From the NCBI GenBank assembly GCA_018816945.1, contig JAHIVC010000101.1, positions 124,001 to 188,000 of the forward strand: 64,000 nucleotides of DNA, written 5' to 3'. The translations under genes and the position numbers were made by a program. The notes beneath the pieces are model-generated. The model had not been told where the DNA came from. It made no database searches and worked only from the letters and a program-made list of their open reading frames with translations. Shown in pieces: positions 27,601-36,398 of this stretch; positions within the stretch are counted from its first letter, which is position 1; each line of letters begins with the position of its first letter. Origin of the DNA: Bacteroidota bacterium (GTDB lineage: Bacteria > Bacteroidota > Bacteroidia > Bacteroidales > GCA-2711565).

Positions 27601-29121
27601 ATGAAACGATTTTTCGAAAACGCACTTAATAAATTTATAACCATTGTTGAAAAAGGCGGCAATGCGCTTCCTCATCCTGCAGCCTTATTTGGAATCATTG
27701 CATTAATTACACTGGTGATTTCTGCAATTGGATATTACTTGGGATGGCAGGGAGTAAATCCTGCTACAGACGAAACAATTAAAGTGATAAACCTGTTATC
27801 GGTTGAAGGTTTGCACCGGATATTACTAGAAATGGTTGACAATTATACAGGATTCGCACCTCTCGGAATTGTTATGGTAGCCATGCTCGGAATTGGTATT
27901 GCCGAAAGCAGCGGGCTAATAAAAACTGCCATCAATGCATTATTAATAAAAGCCCCAGAGAAGTGGGTAACTTTTATTATTGTATTTGCAGGTATTATGT
28001 CCAACATTGCCTCCGACCTTGGTTATTTGCTAATAATCCCTCTTGCCGGAGTAATTTTTCATTCACTGGGCCGTCATCCTATAGCCGGTATGTCGGCGGC
28101 TTTTGCAGGTGTTAGTGGAGGATTCAGCGCAAATCTTTTAATCGGTACGATTGATCCGCTTTTGGCAGGTCTTTCGACTGAGGCTGCACGAATTATTGAT
28201 CCGAATTATTATGTAATGCCAACAGCCAACTATTATTTTATGGCAGTTTCTACCTTTGTTATTTCATTTGCTGGAACATGGGTTACTAATGCTTGGGTTG
28301 AACCACGACTTGGGAAATACAGCGGGAATGTTGAAATGGAGCCTGTTAAACCATTGATGCCGGGTGAAAAAAAAGGCCTGAAATGGGTATTGTATATTTT
28401 TATTGGCTGGTTGGCAATATTTGCTGCAGGACTTATTCCGGAGCATGGCTTTCTAAGAGGAGAGGATAATTCGGTGCTACATTCTCCATTGCTAAAAGGT
28501 TTTATTGCAGTTCTTTTTTTACTTGCAGCCAGCTGCGGTATCGTTTTCGGTTACATTACCAAAACTTTTAAGAAACACAACGATGTAATAACCGGAATGA
28601 ACAGCAGCTTTAAAAGTCTTGTTTCCTTTCTGGTACTGGTTTTTTTCGCAGCACAATTTGTTGCCTGGTTCAAATGGAGCAATCTGGGTCTAGTTCTGGC
28701 TATCAAAGGAGCTGAAATATTACAGGCCATGGATATTGGCCTGATTCCGCTGGTATTACTGTTCGTGCTTTTCAGTGGATTTATTAATCTTTTTATGGGA
28801 AGTGCTTCAGCAAAATGGGCAATTATGGGCCCGGTTTTCATTCCGATGTTCATGTTGCTCGGATACTCTCCCGAACTATCGCAGGTAGTTTTCCGCATTG
28901 GCGACAGCGTAACTAATGTAATATCCCCTATGATGAGTTTCTTTGCTCTTATTATTGTGTATTACGAGAAGTATGATGCAAAAGCCGGCATAGGTACTTT
29001 AATCGGAACAATGCTTCCTTATTCCATTGTATTTTTTATTGCATGGACATTGTTATTGATTGTTTGGATTTTAGCAGGTTTACCTTTAGGTCCTGAAGCT
29101 GGTCTATATTATGTTAAATAA
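27601..29121 (+). CDS. AbgT-family transporter
   Basis: 506 residues with about 11-13 hydrophobic segments. The family-typical N-terminal GNALPHPAALFGIIALITLV is present, as are the conserved GFAPLGIVMVAMLGIGIAES and the C-terminal NLFMGSASAKWAIMGPVFIP and RIGDSVTNVISPMMSFF. E. coli AbgT imports p-aminobenzoyl-glutamate; MtrF and YdaH members export sulfonamides. Which applies here cannot be told. Intact, inner membrane. Confidence 0.92.
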   Translation: MKRFFENALNKFITIVEKGGNALPHPAALFGIIALITLVISAIGYYLGWQGVNPATDETIKVINLLSVEGLHRILLEMVDNYTGFAPLGIVMVAMLGIGIAESSGLIKTAINALLIKAPEKWVTFIIVFAGIMSNIASDLGYLLIIPLAGVIFHSLGRHPIAGMSAAFAGVSGGFSANLLIGTIDPLLAGLSTEAARIIDPNYYVMPTANYYFMAVSTFVISFAGTWVTNAWVEPRLGKYSGNVEMEPVKPLMPGEKKGLKWVLYIFIGWLAIFAAGLIPEHGFLRGEDNSVLHSPLLKGFIAVLFLLAASCGIVFGYITKTFKKHNDVITGMNSSFKSLVSFLVLVFFAAQFVAWFKWSNLGLVLAIKGAEILQAMDIGLIPLVLLFVLFSGFINLFMGSASAKWAIMGPVFIPMFMLLGYSPELSQVVFRIGDSVTNVISPMMSFFALIIVYYEKYDAKAGIGTLIGTMLPYSIVFFIAWTLLLIVWILAGLPLGPEAGLYYVK

Positions 29122-29130
29122 GCTACACCG

Positions 29131-29340
29131 ATGAAACCTCTGAAAGAAAGCGAAGTTATTGTAATGGATGGTTCTGATATGAAGCTATACCCTTTTTTGC
29201 CATTTATACTGCAGGACATTTGGAAAATTGGGGCAGACCCTGATGCAATAATCATTTCGATAAGTAAGCATTTTGACAATGTGTCCGGCCTCAAAGTTTT
29301 TGATTTAGGATGCGGTAAAGGAGCAGTATCCATATTGCGG
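29131..29340 (+). pseudogene. Truncated class I methyltransferase (N-terminal part only)
   Basis: About 70 codons from ATG 29131 look genuine and end in the SAM-binding motif LKVFDLGCGKGAVSI. The frame then runs into palindromic repeat sequence (to a stop at 29514) that has no protein-like character. Everything after motif I is gone, so it cannot fold as a methyltransferase. It starts 9 bp after the AbgT stop, so it was probably the next gene of that operon before the repeat array replaced its 3' part. Confidence 0.75.
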
Positions 29341-29382
29341 CCTAAAGTGTGTGTAATAAAGAAAATTCATAAAGTTGACTAT

Positions 29383-29578
29383 CCCCGTGGCAGAGCCAAG
29401 GGGTACTTGCCTGCGGCAAGCAGGTTTCGCCAACTTTATTTCAGCAAAATGCTGAAAACCGAATTTTCATTATTTCACCCCTCTGTCAGTCTTTCGACTG
29501 ACATCCCTGCCTGACGGCGAGGCAGGTCCCCTGAATATCAGGGGAGAGTAATAGGAAACCTCGCGGCAAGCCACGAGG
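29383..29578. repeat. Array of seven consecutive perfect or near-perfect hairpins
   Basis: Stems at 29383-29403 (CCCC-GGC/GCC-GGGG), 29406-29420 (CTTGC/GCAAG), 29439-29457 (TTTCAGCA/TGCTGAAA), 29484-29503 (TGTCAGTC/GACTGACA), 29506-29526 (CCTGCCT/AGGCAGG), 29527-29545 (TCCCCTGA/TCAGGGGA, touching the previous one) and 29559-29578 (CCTCG-GGC/GCC-CGAGG). They replace the end of the methyltransferase gene and stop 38 bp before the antiporter gene. Looks like a composite of intergenic palindromic elements. Confidence 0.85.
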
Positions 29579-29616
29579 AATTGTTTGATTAAAAAACTTA
29601 AATACCGAAACAACTA

Positions 29617-31599
29617 ATGCACTTACCATTACTTCAAGACATACTCATCCTTTTAGGATTTTCGGTCGTTATAGTATTTGTACTTCAACGACTGAAACTT
29701 CCTTCTATAATAGGTTTTCTGCTGACAGGAGTCATAATTGGCCCCTATGGATTAAGCCTCGTAGAAGCGGTTGAACAAGTAGAAATTTTATCAGAAATTG
29801 GGATAATACTGTTGCTATTTGTTATAGGAATGGAATTATCTATCAAACAACTGGTTTCAATCAAAAAAACGGTCTTCGTTGGTGGATTTTTGCAGGTCGG
29901 TATTACCGTTCTCGCAGCAGGACTTATTTATTACGTTTTAGGTCATTCATGGAACGAATCGGTTTTTATTGGTTTCCTTTTTTCTTTGTCAAGTACAGCA
30001 ATCGTACTAAAAACCTTACAAGACAGACAGGAGATTTCAACACCACACGCAAGAAATGCGTTGGCGATTTTAGTCTTTCAAGATATCATTGTGGTACCAA
30101 TGATGCTTATTACCCCGCTAATCGCAGGTGAATCAACAAATCTAACTTTAAGTATTCTTTCCCTACTTGTAAAATCGGCAGTTGTTCTCGTAATCACTTT
30201 TATTAGTGCACGGTATATTGTACCAAAGTTGATGCATACGGTTGCAAAAACTAACAGTAAAGAACTTTTCCTGTTGGTTACCTTCACTCTCTGTTTTGCG
30301 GTTGCCTTTCTTACATCAGAAGCTGGCTTATCTTTGGCACTAGGTGCCTTTATTGCAGGGCTAATCGTTTCTGAGTCAGAGTACAGCCATCAAGCAACAA
30401 GTATTATCCTGCCTTTTCGAGAACTATTTACCAGCTTCTTTTTCGTTTCTGTGGGTATGTTACTCGATTTTAGCTTTTTTCTGAATAATATTCCCGTTAT
30501 CTTGCTATTGGTTATAGTTGTATTCTTGCTTAAATCATTGATTGCAGCAATAGCTGTTGCAATTCTCAAATATCCAACAAGAACTGTTCTTTTGACAGGT
30601 TTATCACTTTTTCAAGTTGGGGAGTTTGCATTTATTCTTTCAAAAGTAGGCATAGAATACAACCTATTAAATACTCAATCCAATCAATATTTCTTAGCCG
30701 TTTCAATTGTGTCGATGATATTGACACCGTTTGTGATTATTGCTTCCGAGAAAATTACCAGCAGATTTATAGGAGTTTCAAAAAAGCTAGGACTTAAGGG
30801 TATCTTTTTCTCAGAACAGGGTAGAGTAGAAATTCCTGACAAAGAATTAGAAAATCATTTAGTTATAATTGGATATGGGGTGAATGGTAGCAATTTGGCA
30901 AAAGCAGCCGCTTCGAGTGACATTCCCTTTATCGTTATTGAAATGAATGCTGAAACGGTTAAACATGAAAAAGAAAAGGGTCTGCCTATTATTTTTGGTG
31001 ACGCAACTCAAGACCATATTCTCGAAACTGTACATCTTTCAAATGCCCGAGCTGCTGTAATAGCCATATCAGACAACCTTGCTACAAAAGCCATCATAAA
31101 AAATATTCGGACTTATTCTGATTCGCTGTATTTAGTTGTAAGGACAAGGTATGTTAATGAAACATATGAATTAATTGCTTTAGGTGCAGATGAAGTAATT
31201 CCAGAAGAGTTTGAAACTTCGGTACAAATATTCACTTATGTTCTTCAAAATTTTCTTGTAACAGAAGGCGAAATTGACCAACTCATCGAAAAGGTCAGGG
31301 CCGACAATTACCAATTATTCAAAGGTGAATTAAAACGTCCTAAAACCTACCGACCGAAAAACTTCGCAGACTTCAATATCACATGTTTAAGAATGACCGC
31401 TGACAGTAATAAATTTTTAGGAAAACCACTAAAAGAATTGAACCTAAGAGCCGAATATGGAATAAACATCTTGGGTATCAAAAGAAGAAATAAAATGATG
31501 GAAAGCATACAGCCGGAAGAAATATTAAAACAAGATGATGTGATTTATATTCAAGGAAATCAAAGAAATATAGAACAGTTCCATAAATTGATAAAATAA
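29617..31599 (+). CDS. KefB-type monovalent cation:proton antiporter with RCK domains (CPA2)
   Basis: 660 residues. Sodium/hydrogen-exchanger membrane domain of about 12 helices (1-380) with RLKLPSIIGFLLTGVIIGPY, GLSLALGAFIAGLIVSESEY and LSLFQVGEFAFILSKVGIEY. Then comes a TrkA-N nucleotide-binding domain with VIIGYGVNGSNLAKAAASSD (about 412-431), and a TrkA-C domain at the C-terminus (about 580-660). Predicted K+ (or Na+) efflux in exchange for protons, gated by ligand binding to the RCK part. Intact. Confidence 0.93.
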   Translation: MHLPLLQDILILLGFSVVIVFVLQRLKLPSIIGFLLTGVIIGPYGLSLVEAVEQVEILSEIGIILLLFVIGMELSIKQLVSIKKTVFVGGFLQVGITVLAAGLIYYVLGHSWNESVFIGFLFSLSSTAIVLKTLQDRQEISTPHARNALAILVFQDIIVVPMMLITPLIAGESTNLTLSILSLLVKSAVVLVITFISARYIVPKLMHTVAKTNSKELFLLVTFTLCFAVAFLTSEAGLSLALGAFIAGLIVSESEYSHQATSIILPFRELFTSFFFVSVGMLLDFSFFLNNIPVILLLVIVVFLLKSLIAAIAVAILKYPTRTVLLTGLSLFQVGEFAFILSKVGIEYNLLNTQSNQYFLAVSIVSMILTPFVIIASEKITSRFIGVSKKLGLKGIFFSEQGRVEIPDKELENHLVIIGYGVNGSNLAKAAASSDIPFIVIEMNAETVKHEKEKGLPIIFGDATQDHILETVHLSNARAAVIAISDNLATKAIIKNIRTYSDSLYLVVRTRYVNETYELIALGADEVIPEEFETSVQIFTYVLQNFLVTEGEIDQLIEKVRADNYQLFKGELKRPKTYRPKNFADFNITCLRMTADSNKFLGKPLKELNLRAEYGINILGIKRRNKMMESIQPEEILKQDDVIYIQGNQRNIEQFHKLIK

Positions 31600-31689
31600 A
31601 ACAACGAAGGCATTCTACTTTAAATTATAATACCCCTTTAGATAAACTAAAAAAAATAGTTAATTTATTACCCGAATTATGAAGTATGA

Positions 31690-32058
31690 CACGGCTGCTG
31701 GTGCAGGGGTTTAGATAAATATCACGAAGATAAAGAAGTAAATGACCTCCTCGGCAAATACTTCTACTTTGTGAAAATGGATATTGAAAAAAATGCAGAT
31801 GGAAAGACTATTTATGAGATTTATGGCACCGGAGGTACACCCTCGTGAACCATATTTAATACAGCGGGAGAAGTTTTGATTAACAGCGATAGTGGAACCG
31901 GAAATATAGGTTTTCCGGCAACTGAAATTGAACTTGCACACTATGTTATTGCAATGAAGAAATCCATTCCAAATTTAGGTGATCAGGAAAGTGTATTTTT
32001 GGTTTCAAAGTTGAAAGAATACAGAAAGAGAAAATTGGAAGGGCAATTGGAGAAGTAG
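31690..32058 (+). pseudogene. Thioredoxin-like protein remnant with in-frame stop
   Basis: The frame reads HGCWCRGLDKYHEDKEVNDL (active-site-like CWC, normally CGWC), then GKYFYFVKMDIEKNADGKT, GTGGTPS, TGA, TIFNTAGEVLI and on to LKEYRKRKLEGQLEK. The TGA replaces the tryptophan expected in PSWTIF, a single-base nonsense change. A further stop precedes the CWC motif. The order matches thioredoxin-fold proteins of the Thioredoxin_7 type. No start codon survives. Confidence 0.75.
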
Positions 32059-32060
32059 CT

Positions 32061-32507
32061 GGAGTTATCGAAGGAAGTTACAAACATATTTACAATAATA
32101 GAATTCACTACCTATCCCTCGACTTTCTCATAAAATTCAAGATCAAGACATGGGATAAGTTTGCCATTTATTTCCAAACAGGGATGAGAAATGACATCCT
32201 TTTAGGTCATTCCCTTGAATATGATCTGGAAGAATTTTCAGGTAATGATTTCCAACGTCCGATGGAATAAGAGGGCAACCTGAAGCATACCAATTATCCG
32301 GAGAATTCAGGATATGTAATGTTTAATAAACACACAATTGGGTTTACCAACAGTATTGGGGTTGAATTTGTAAAAGGCTTAAGTCTGGGTTTTGAAGTGA
32401 ATCCTGATTTAGGCTATTTGGTTAGAAACGATAAGTTGAAAGTGCGAAATTTGTTATTTTCGATCAACATAGCATACAGGATTAAAAACGATAAAATATC
32501 TCGTTGA
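32061..32507 (+). pseudogene. Outer-membrane beta-barrel (PorT-like) remnant with in-frame stop
   Basis: One frame runs from 32061 to the stop at 32507 except for TAA at 32268-32270. It encodes alternating-strand barrel sequence such as YLSLDFLIKFKIKTWDKFAI, FNKHTIGFTNSIGVEFVKGL, LGFEVNPDLGYLVRNDKLKV and the terminal LLFSINIAYRIKN. This is the C-terminal part of a Bacteroidota small outer-membrane barrel protein; signal peptide and first half are gone. Confidence 0.7.
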
Positions 32508-32744
32508 AAATCAATCATTATCATAAATCTTTCCAATTTTTTAAGACCATATTCTCAAAAGGAATCCTTTTTCTAAAAACTCATCATGGAGGTTATTTTC
32601 CGAAATGAGAAATTAATATTATTGACAATTTAGTTGCTTTATGTCCATTTTGACACAAAAAAATTCATAACTTAAATATAGAATCCGATAAAAAGCACAA
32701 GATAAACTTAGCAAGAATATAAATAAGATCTCTTTCGATTCTTT

Positions 32745-34376
32745 TCATCTCCTTGGACTCTCTTTAAGACTGGATTTAATTCCGGACAATATGGATTTGA
32801 AGCAATAATTAATAAGAAAATGTTCAGGCTCTCTTTCGTAATAAATTAGTCCCTCTCTTACTACTTTTCCTGGAACCGGATTCGAATCGATGATTTTCAT
32901 GTTGGCGATAAATGACATGATTTTCTCTTTAATGGCAGTAGATTCATCGGTCCTTTTATTAATAAGTTCAATTTTCAACCCATGATAAAGCATGGTCATT
33001 TTGCCGGTTGCATTTGAGTTGTTTGCCATAAAGCTGAAATTCATTTTATCTAATTTACCTACCTTTACATGAATAAAAGCATTATGTTCAAGCACCGAAT
33101 TCAATTCATTCGTTTCCATTTCCGAAAAGGTCCCATTCACTGAGAAGGTGTTCTGCTCATCGAATATTTTCGCTTTTAATACAATATCCATCTTGCTTTT
33201 TCCCATGAATAATGCTTCGGCCCTCAGTTCCAAAAATGCGCTTTCTGTTTTGTAAACAGCATCGTTTGTAATATTGTAGATTTTCGCATGGATCTCATTA
33301 AAGCTTGAACTTCCGGGTTTATTTGCCTTTTCAGGATGTTGAGTATAAGATACATTTCCGGTTAAAAGGCCAATTGAATCAATTTGTATTAGACCGGGAT
33401 AGTTGTATATCATGTCCTGAAATGCAGGTTTGTTCATTCGCTTAAATTCTTTTCGTTTATCACGAAAAATATTCATATCCAATTTCCCGATTTCGATATA
33501 GGAACTTACCAGATTTTTATCATTTAAATAAGCAATGGCTGAAAAATTGTGAACAAAAATATGGTTGAAGCTAGCTTCAATACGCTCTTTTTGAAACGCA
33601 TACCGTGATGTGAAATCATAATCGGTATAATTCGGTTGAAGCGTGAATTTATTTACCGATAAAGTGTTAGAAGAGGATGAATAAATAATGCCATTAACAG
33701 TGTATGTATGCATGCTATCTGCTGAAACCTTCTTTAGTTCTTCCGCTTTGAAATCAAACTGTTTAATTATGCCGGGATTTATCGTATCCTTTTTCTTAAC
33801 TTCGACATTCCACAACTTTAAAACGCCTTCTTTTACAGAATAAGCCTCGAATGTTGAAGCATTTTTCAAAAAACAATCAATTTTATTAAATGTAATGCTT
33901 CCAATCCTCAAATTGAATGACGAAACCAATTGTAGTTCAGCTTCTTCAGGAAATCGAACTACACCTATAATCCGACTATCGGAAATAGTTATTTCCCTGA
34001 TGTTGAGATTGTTGCTAAAGATGGCTTTTATAAGGTCTATTCCGCTAAATTTCATGAACGCTATCTCTACTTTTAATTCCCTGAGATTTTCATGCATCCT
34101 TTTTGAATAGATTGTAATATTCTTAAGTTCTATCCCCGGTCTGATCAATACAAGATGAACCTTGTCAACTACAACGATATAATTTTTATTCTTCTCATTG
34201 AATGCTGTTTGTATTTTTTTTCTAACCCAAGGTTCAACAAAAACAGTTGTCAATAAAATAACTAATAGCAAAAATATAACTGTCCCAAGTAGAATTTTAA
34301 AAAATGAATTCATGTTCATGATAGGACACTTAAATTTCCAATTATTTAAAGTCGGAAAATGTTTGGAAATTTTCAT
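32745..34376 (-). CDS. AsmA/DUF748-like membrane-anchored protein
   Basis: 543 residues. One N-terminal membrane helix (about 24-46), then a long region with weak AsmA-like features: VVDKVHLVLIRPGIELKNIT (the opening beta-strand motif of AsmA-type proteins), SFNLRIGSITFNKIDCFLKN and repeated strand-rich segments. No catalytic residues. ATG 34376 is used, but ATG at 34319 or 34313 would remove a hydrophilic lead and put the helix at the N-terminus. AsmA-like proteins bridge the envelope and may carry lipids; role here unknown. 32508-32744 holds nothing I recognise. Confidence 0.6.
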   Translation of the reverse strand: MKISKHFPTLNNWKFKCPIMNMNSFFKILLGTVIFLLLVILLTTVFVEPWVRKKIQTAFNEKNKNYIVVVDKVHLVLIRPGIELKNITIYSKRMHENLRELKVEIAFMKFSGIDLIKAIFSNNLNIREITISDSRIIGVVRFPEEAELQLVSSFNLRIGSITFNKIDCFLKNASTFEAYSVKEGVLKLWNVEVKKKDTINPGIIKQFDFKAEELKKVSADSMHTYTVNGIIYSSSSNTLSVNKFTLQPNYTDYDFTSRYAFQKERIEASFNHIFVHNFSAIAYLNDKNLVSSYIEIGKLDMNIFRDKRKEFKRMNKPAFQDMIYNYPGLIQIDSIGLLTGNVSYTQHPEKANKPGSSSFNEIHAKIYNITNDAVYKTESAFLELRAEALFMGKSKMDIVLKAKIFDEQNTFSVNGTFSEMETNELNSVLEHNAFIHVKVGKLDKMNFSFMANNSNATGKMTMLYHGLKIELINKRTDESTAIKEKIMSFIANMKIIDSNPVPGKVVREGLIYYEREPEHFLINYCFKSILSGIKSSLKESPRR

Positions 34377-34560
34377 GCGCTAAAGCTACTAACTATGGTT
34401 TTCAATTCCTTTACAAAACACTGTAAATAAGTTACATCATTCACACATTATCCATGATCCTTTAATTTGTAAAGTTATATTGTGATTTTCTTAAATTAGT
34501 TCGAAATAATCCCGGAATTTATCTGTTATATATTCTATTAAAAGCGAAATACATTGATAC

Positions 34561-34710
34561 CATGCTCTTAACCAAACTGCCAAATATTGGAAACCGCTTG
34601 CCGATAAGCTTAATAATGAGTTGGAATGTATAATTCAAGGAGCTATTTAGTACGATTTTTAAGATTACTGAAATCAGGCATTTAAACTGTTTTATCATCC
34701 GCTATATTAA
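34561..34710 (+). pseudogene. Decayed second copy of the TfoX-C-like gene
   Basis: ATG is followed by LLTKLPNIGNRLPISLI, matching LTKLPNIGKTLAEKLI of the intact gene at 36056. The end also matches at DNA level (AACTGTTTTATCATC is shared). The 5' flank (34500-34560) aligns with 36000-36055 as well, so the duplication included the leader. An internal deletion and stops remove the middle. The two copies flank the lipoprotein gene. Confidence 0.8.
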
Positions 34711-34798
34711 AAAAGATAAATTAACATTTATTTTAAATAAGTTGTTAAATTTGAAATATATGCTGAGTAAATCAGTATTGAATTGAAACCAAAATACA

Positions 34799-35884
34799 GT
34801 GAAAATATACGTATTCAGATCATTCAGTTTTATAATAGTCCTTTTAATAATGGTAGCTTTCTCAACTTTAAGTTGTACCAAATCGGAAAGCACTAAAAAC
34901 ACTGCGCCAACATGCACCATAATCAGTCCAGCCAATGGAACTGAAATCTTACAAGGTCAAAAGATGATGATATTGGTTGATGCAAATGATATTGATGATG
35001 GCATCAATCAGGTAAAGTTCGAAATTAATGGAATCGGGGTACATTCGGATGGTGAATATCCCTATGAATATAATTGGAACACAGAAGATAAAAGCATAGG
35101 TAGCCATACTATTATAGCAACGGCAAAAGATAACGCAGGAAGTAAAACTTCAAGTGAAATCACAATCTTTATAGGCGAAGATAATTCTGAACTAATTACC
35201 GGAAAAGTAACTGATTTTGACGGAAATTCTTATAAAACAATTAAAATAGGATTCCAATGGTGGATGGCTGAGAATCTTAAAACCACTCATTTTGCTGATG
35301 GTACAGCAATTAATTTGACTGAAAGTAATTTTAGCTGGGACAGCTTAGGCGACACCGATAAATCCTATTGCTTTTATGCCAATTCATCGATCAATGAAAC
35401 TCTTTATGGAGCTTTATATACATGGGCCGCCGCCATGAATGGTGCGGAAAGCAATGACTTTGATCGTAGTCCTATTCAGGGTGCTTGTCCTGACGGATGG
35501 CATTTGCCAACCAATGACGAGTGGAAGGAACTTGAAATGTATTTAGGTATGACCTCCGCAGAAACAAGGGCATTTCTTTGGCGAGGAACTAATGAAGGTG
35601 ATAAACTGAAAGCACAAACAGGATGGTATCAAAATGGGAATGGCAATAATGAAACCGGATTTACAGCCTTACCGGCAGGCATCAGGATGAATACCGGTGA
35701 GTTTAGAGATTTAACAATATTAACACATTTCTGGAGCTCTACTGAAATTTTCGTGAATGAGAATCACTATGTCTGGAACCGAAGTCTAAGCTATGACCAA
35801 TCTAAAATTGGGCAGTTTTTTGGCTACCATTTCTACGGTTTACCTAAAGACTATGGATTATCTATAAGGTGTGTAAAAAACTAG
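34799..35884 (+). CDS. Surface lipoprotein with Ig-like and Fibrobacter-succinogenes major paralogous domains
   Basis: 361 residues from GTG 34799; no in-frame ATG fits before the signal peptide. Lipoprotein signal with lipobox FSTLSC (C26). An Ig-like domain (about 37-125) has APTCTIISPANGTEILQGQK and SHTIIATAKDNAGSKTSSEI. The FISUMP domain (about 133-361) has the hallmarks IGFQWWMAENLKTTHFADGT, GALYTWAAAMNG, GACPDGWHLPTNDEWKEL, TGFTALPAGIR and a C-terminal GLSIRCVKN. Exported to the envelope, function unknown. Genes of this type are often multicopy in Bacteroidota and Fibrobacter. Confidence 0.88.
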   Translation: MKIYVFRSFSFIIVLLIMVAFSTLSCTKSESTKNTAPTCTIISPANGTEILQGQKMMILVDANDIDDGINQVKFEINGIGVHSDGEYPYEYNWNTEDKSIGSHTIIATAKDNAGSKTSSEITIFIGEDNSELITGKVTDFDGNSYKTIKIGFQWWMAENLKTTHFADGTAINLTESNFSWDSLGDTDKSYCFYANSSINETLYGALYTWAAAMNGAESNDFDRSPIQGACPDGWHLPTNDEWKELEMYLGMTSAETRAFLWRGTNEGDKLKAQTGWYQNGNGNNETGFTALPAGIRMNTGEFRDLTILTHFWSSTEIFVNENHYVWNRSLSYDQSKIGQFFGYHFYGLPKDYGLSIRCVKN

Positions 35885-36055
35885 CCTTTTTAAATCAATA
35901 GGATTTACGAATGCTGTTTCTTTTAAATTTAAATTCGACCATTTTCAAAATAAATGGATTTTGGGTTTATTAAAATCTGTAATTAATGGTAAATTCGCTA
36001 TGTGAAATAATCTTGAAATTGATCTGTTTGAAAATTCTTTTAAAAAGCAAAATAT

Positions 36056-36322
36056 ATGGATGCCCTGCCCTTAACCAAACTGCCTAATATAGGAAAAACA
36101 CTTGCCGAAAAGCTGATTAGCGTGGGAATCACCAATGAGTTTGAATTAAAAAGTACCGGCAGTGAAAATGCAATAATCAAAATTCACACCTTTGATAAAA
36201 ACGACACCTGCATTAATATGCTTTATGCAATTGAAGGGGCAATCCAGGGGATCAGATGGCACAATCTTGAGAATTACAGAAAACAGGAATTGAAACTGTT
36301 TTATCATCAACTGACCAAATAA
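36056..36322 (+). CDS. TfoX C-terminal-domain protein
   Basis: 88 residues, the whole length of a TfoX_C domain: LTKLPNIGKTLAEKLISVGI (helix-hairpin-helix-like start), ENAIIKIH, NMLYAIEGAIQGIRWHNL. TfoX/Sxy regulates competence in Gammaproteobacteria, but stand-alone C-terminal domains have no established role. A degenerate duplicate lies 1.4 kb upstream. Confidence 0.8.
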   Translation: MDALPLTKLPNIGKTLAEKLISVGITNEFELKSTGSENAIIKIHTFDKNDTCINMLYAIEGAIQGIRWHNLENYRKQELKLFYHQLTK

Positions 36323-36337
36323 ACAGAAGACCTATTT

Positions 36338-36345
36338 TAAGTTTG
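36338..36345 (+). promoter_or_regulatory. Candidate -7 box of the amino-acid permease
   Basis: TAAGTTTG, an exact TAnnTTTG, 53 bp before ATG 36399. No -33 element seen. Confidence 0.4.
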
Positions 36346-36398
36346 ATTAGGTATCCAAACAAATCGATCACGCGAGGATAACAACAATATTTTTTTAA

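Noticed and set aside
29341-29514. C-terminal extension of the truncated methyltransferase
   Set aside because: The sequence is hairpin repeats; the translation does not resemble methyltransferase motifs II-IV.
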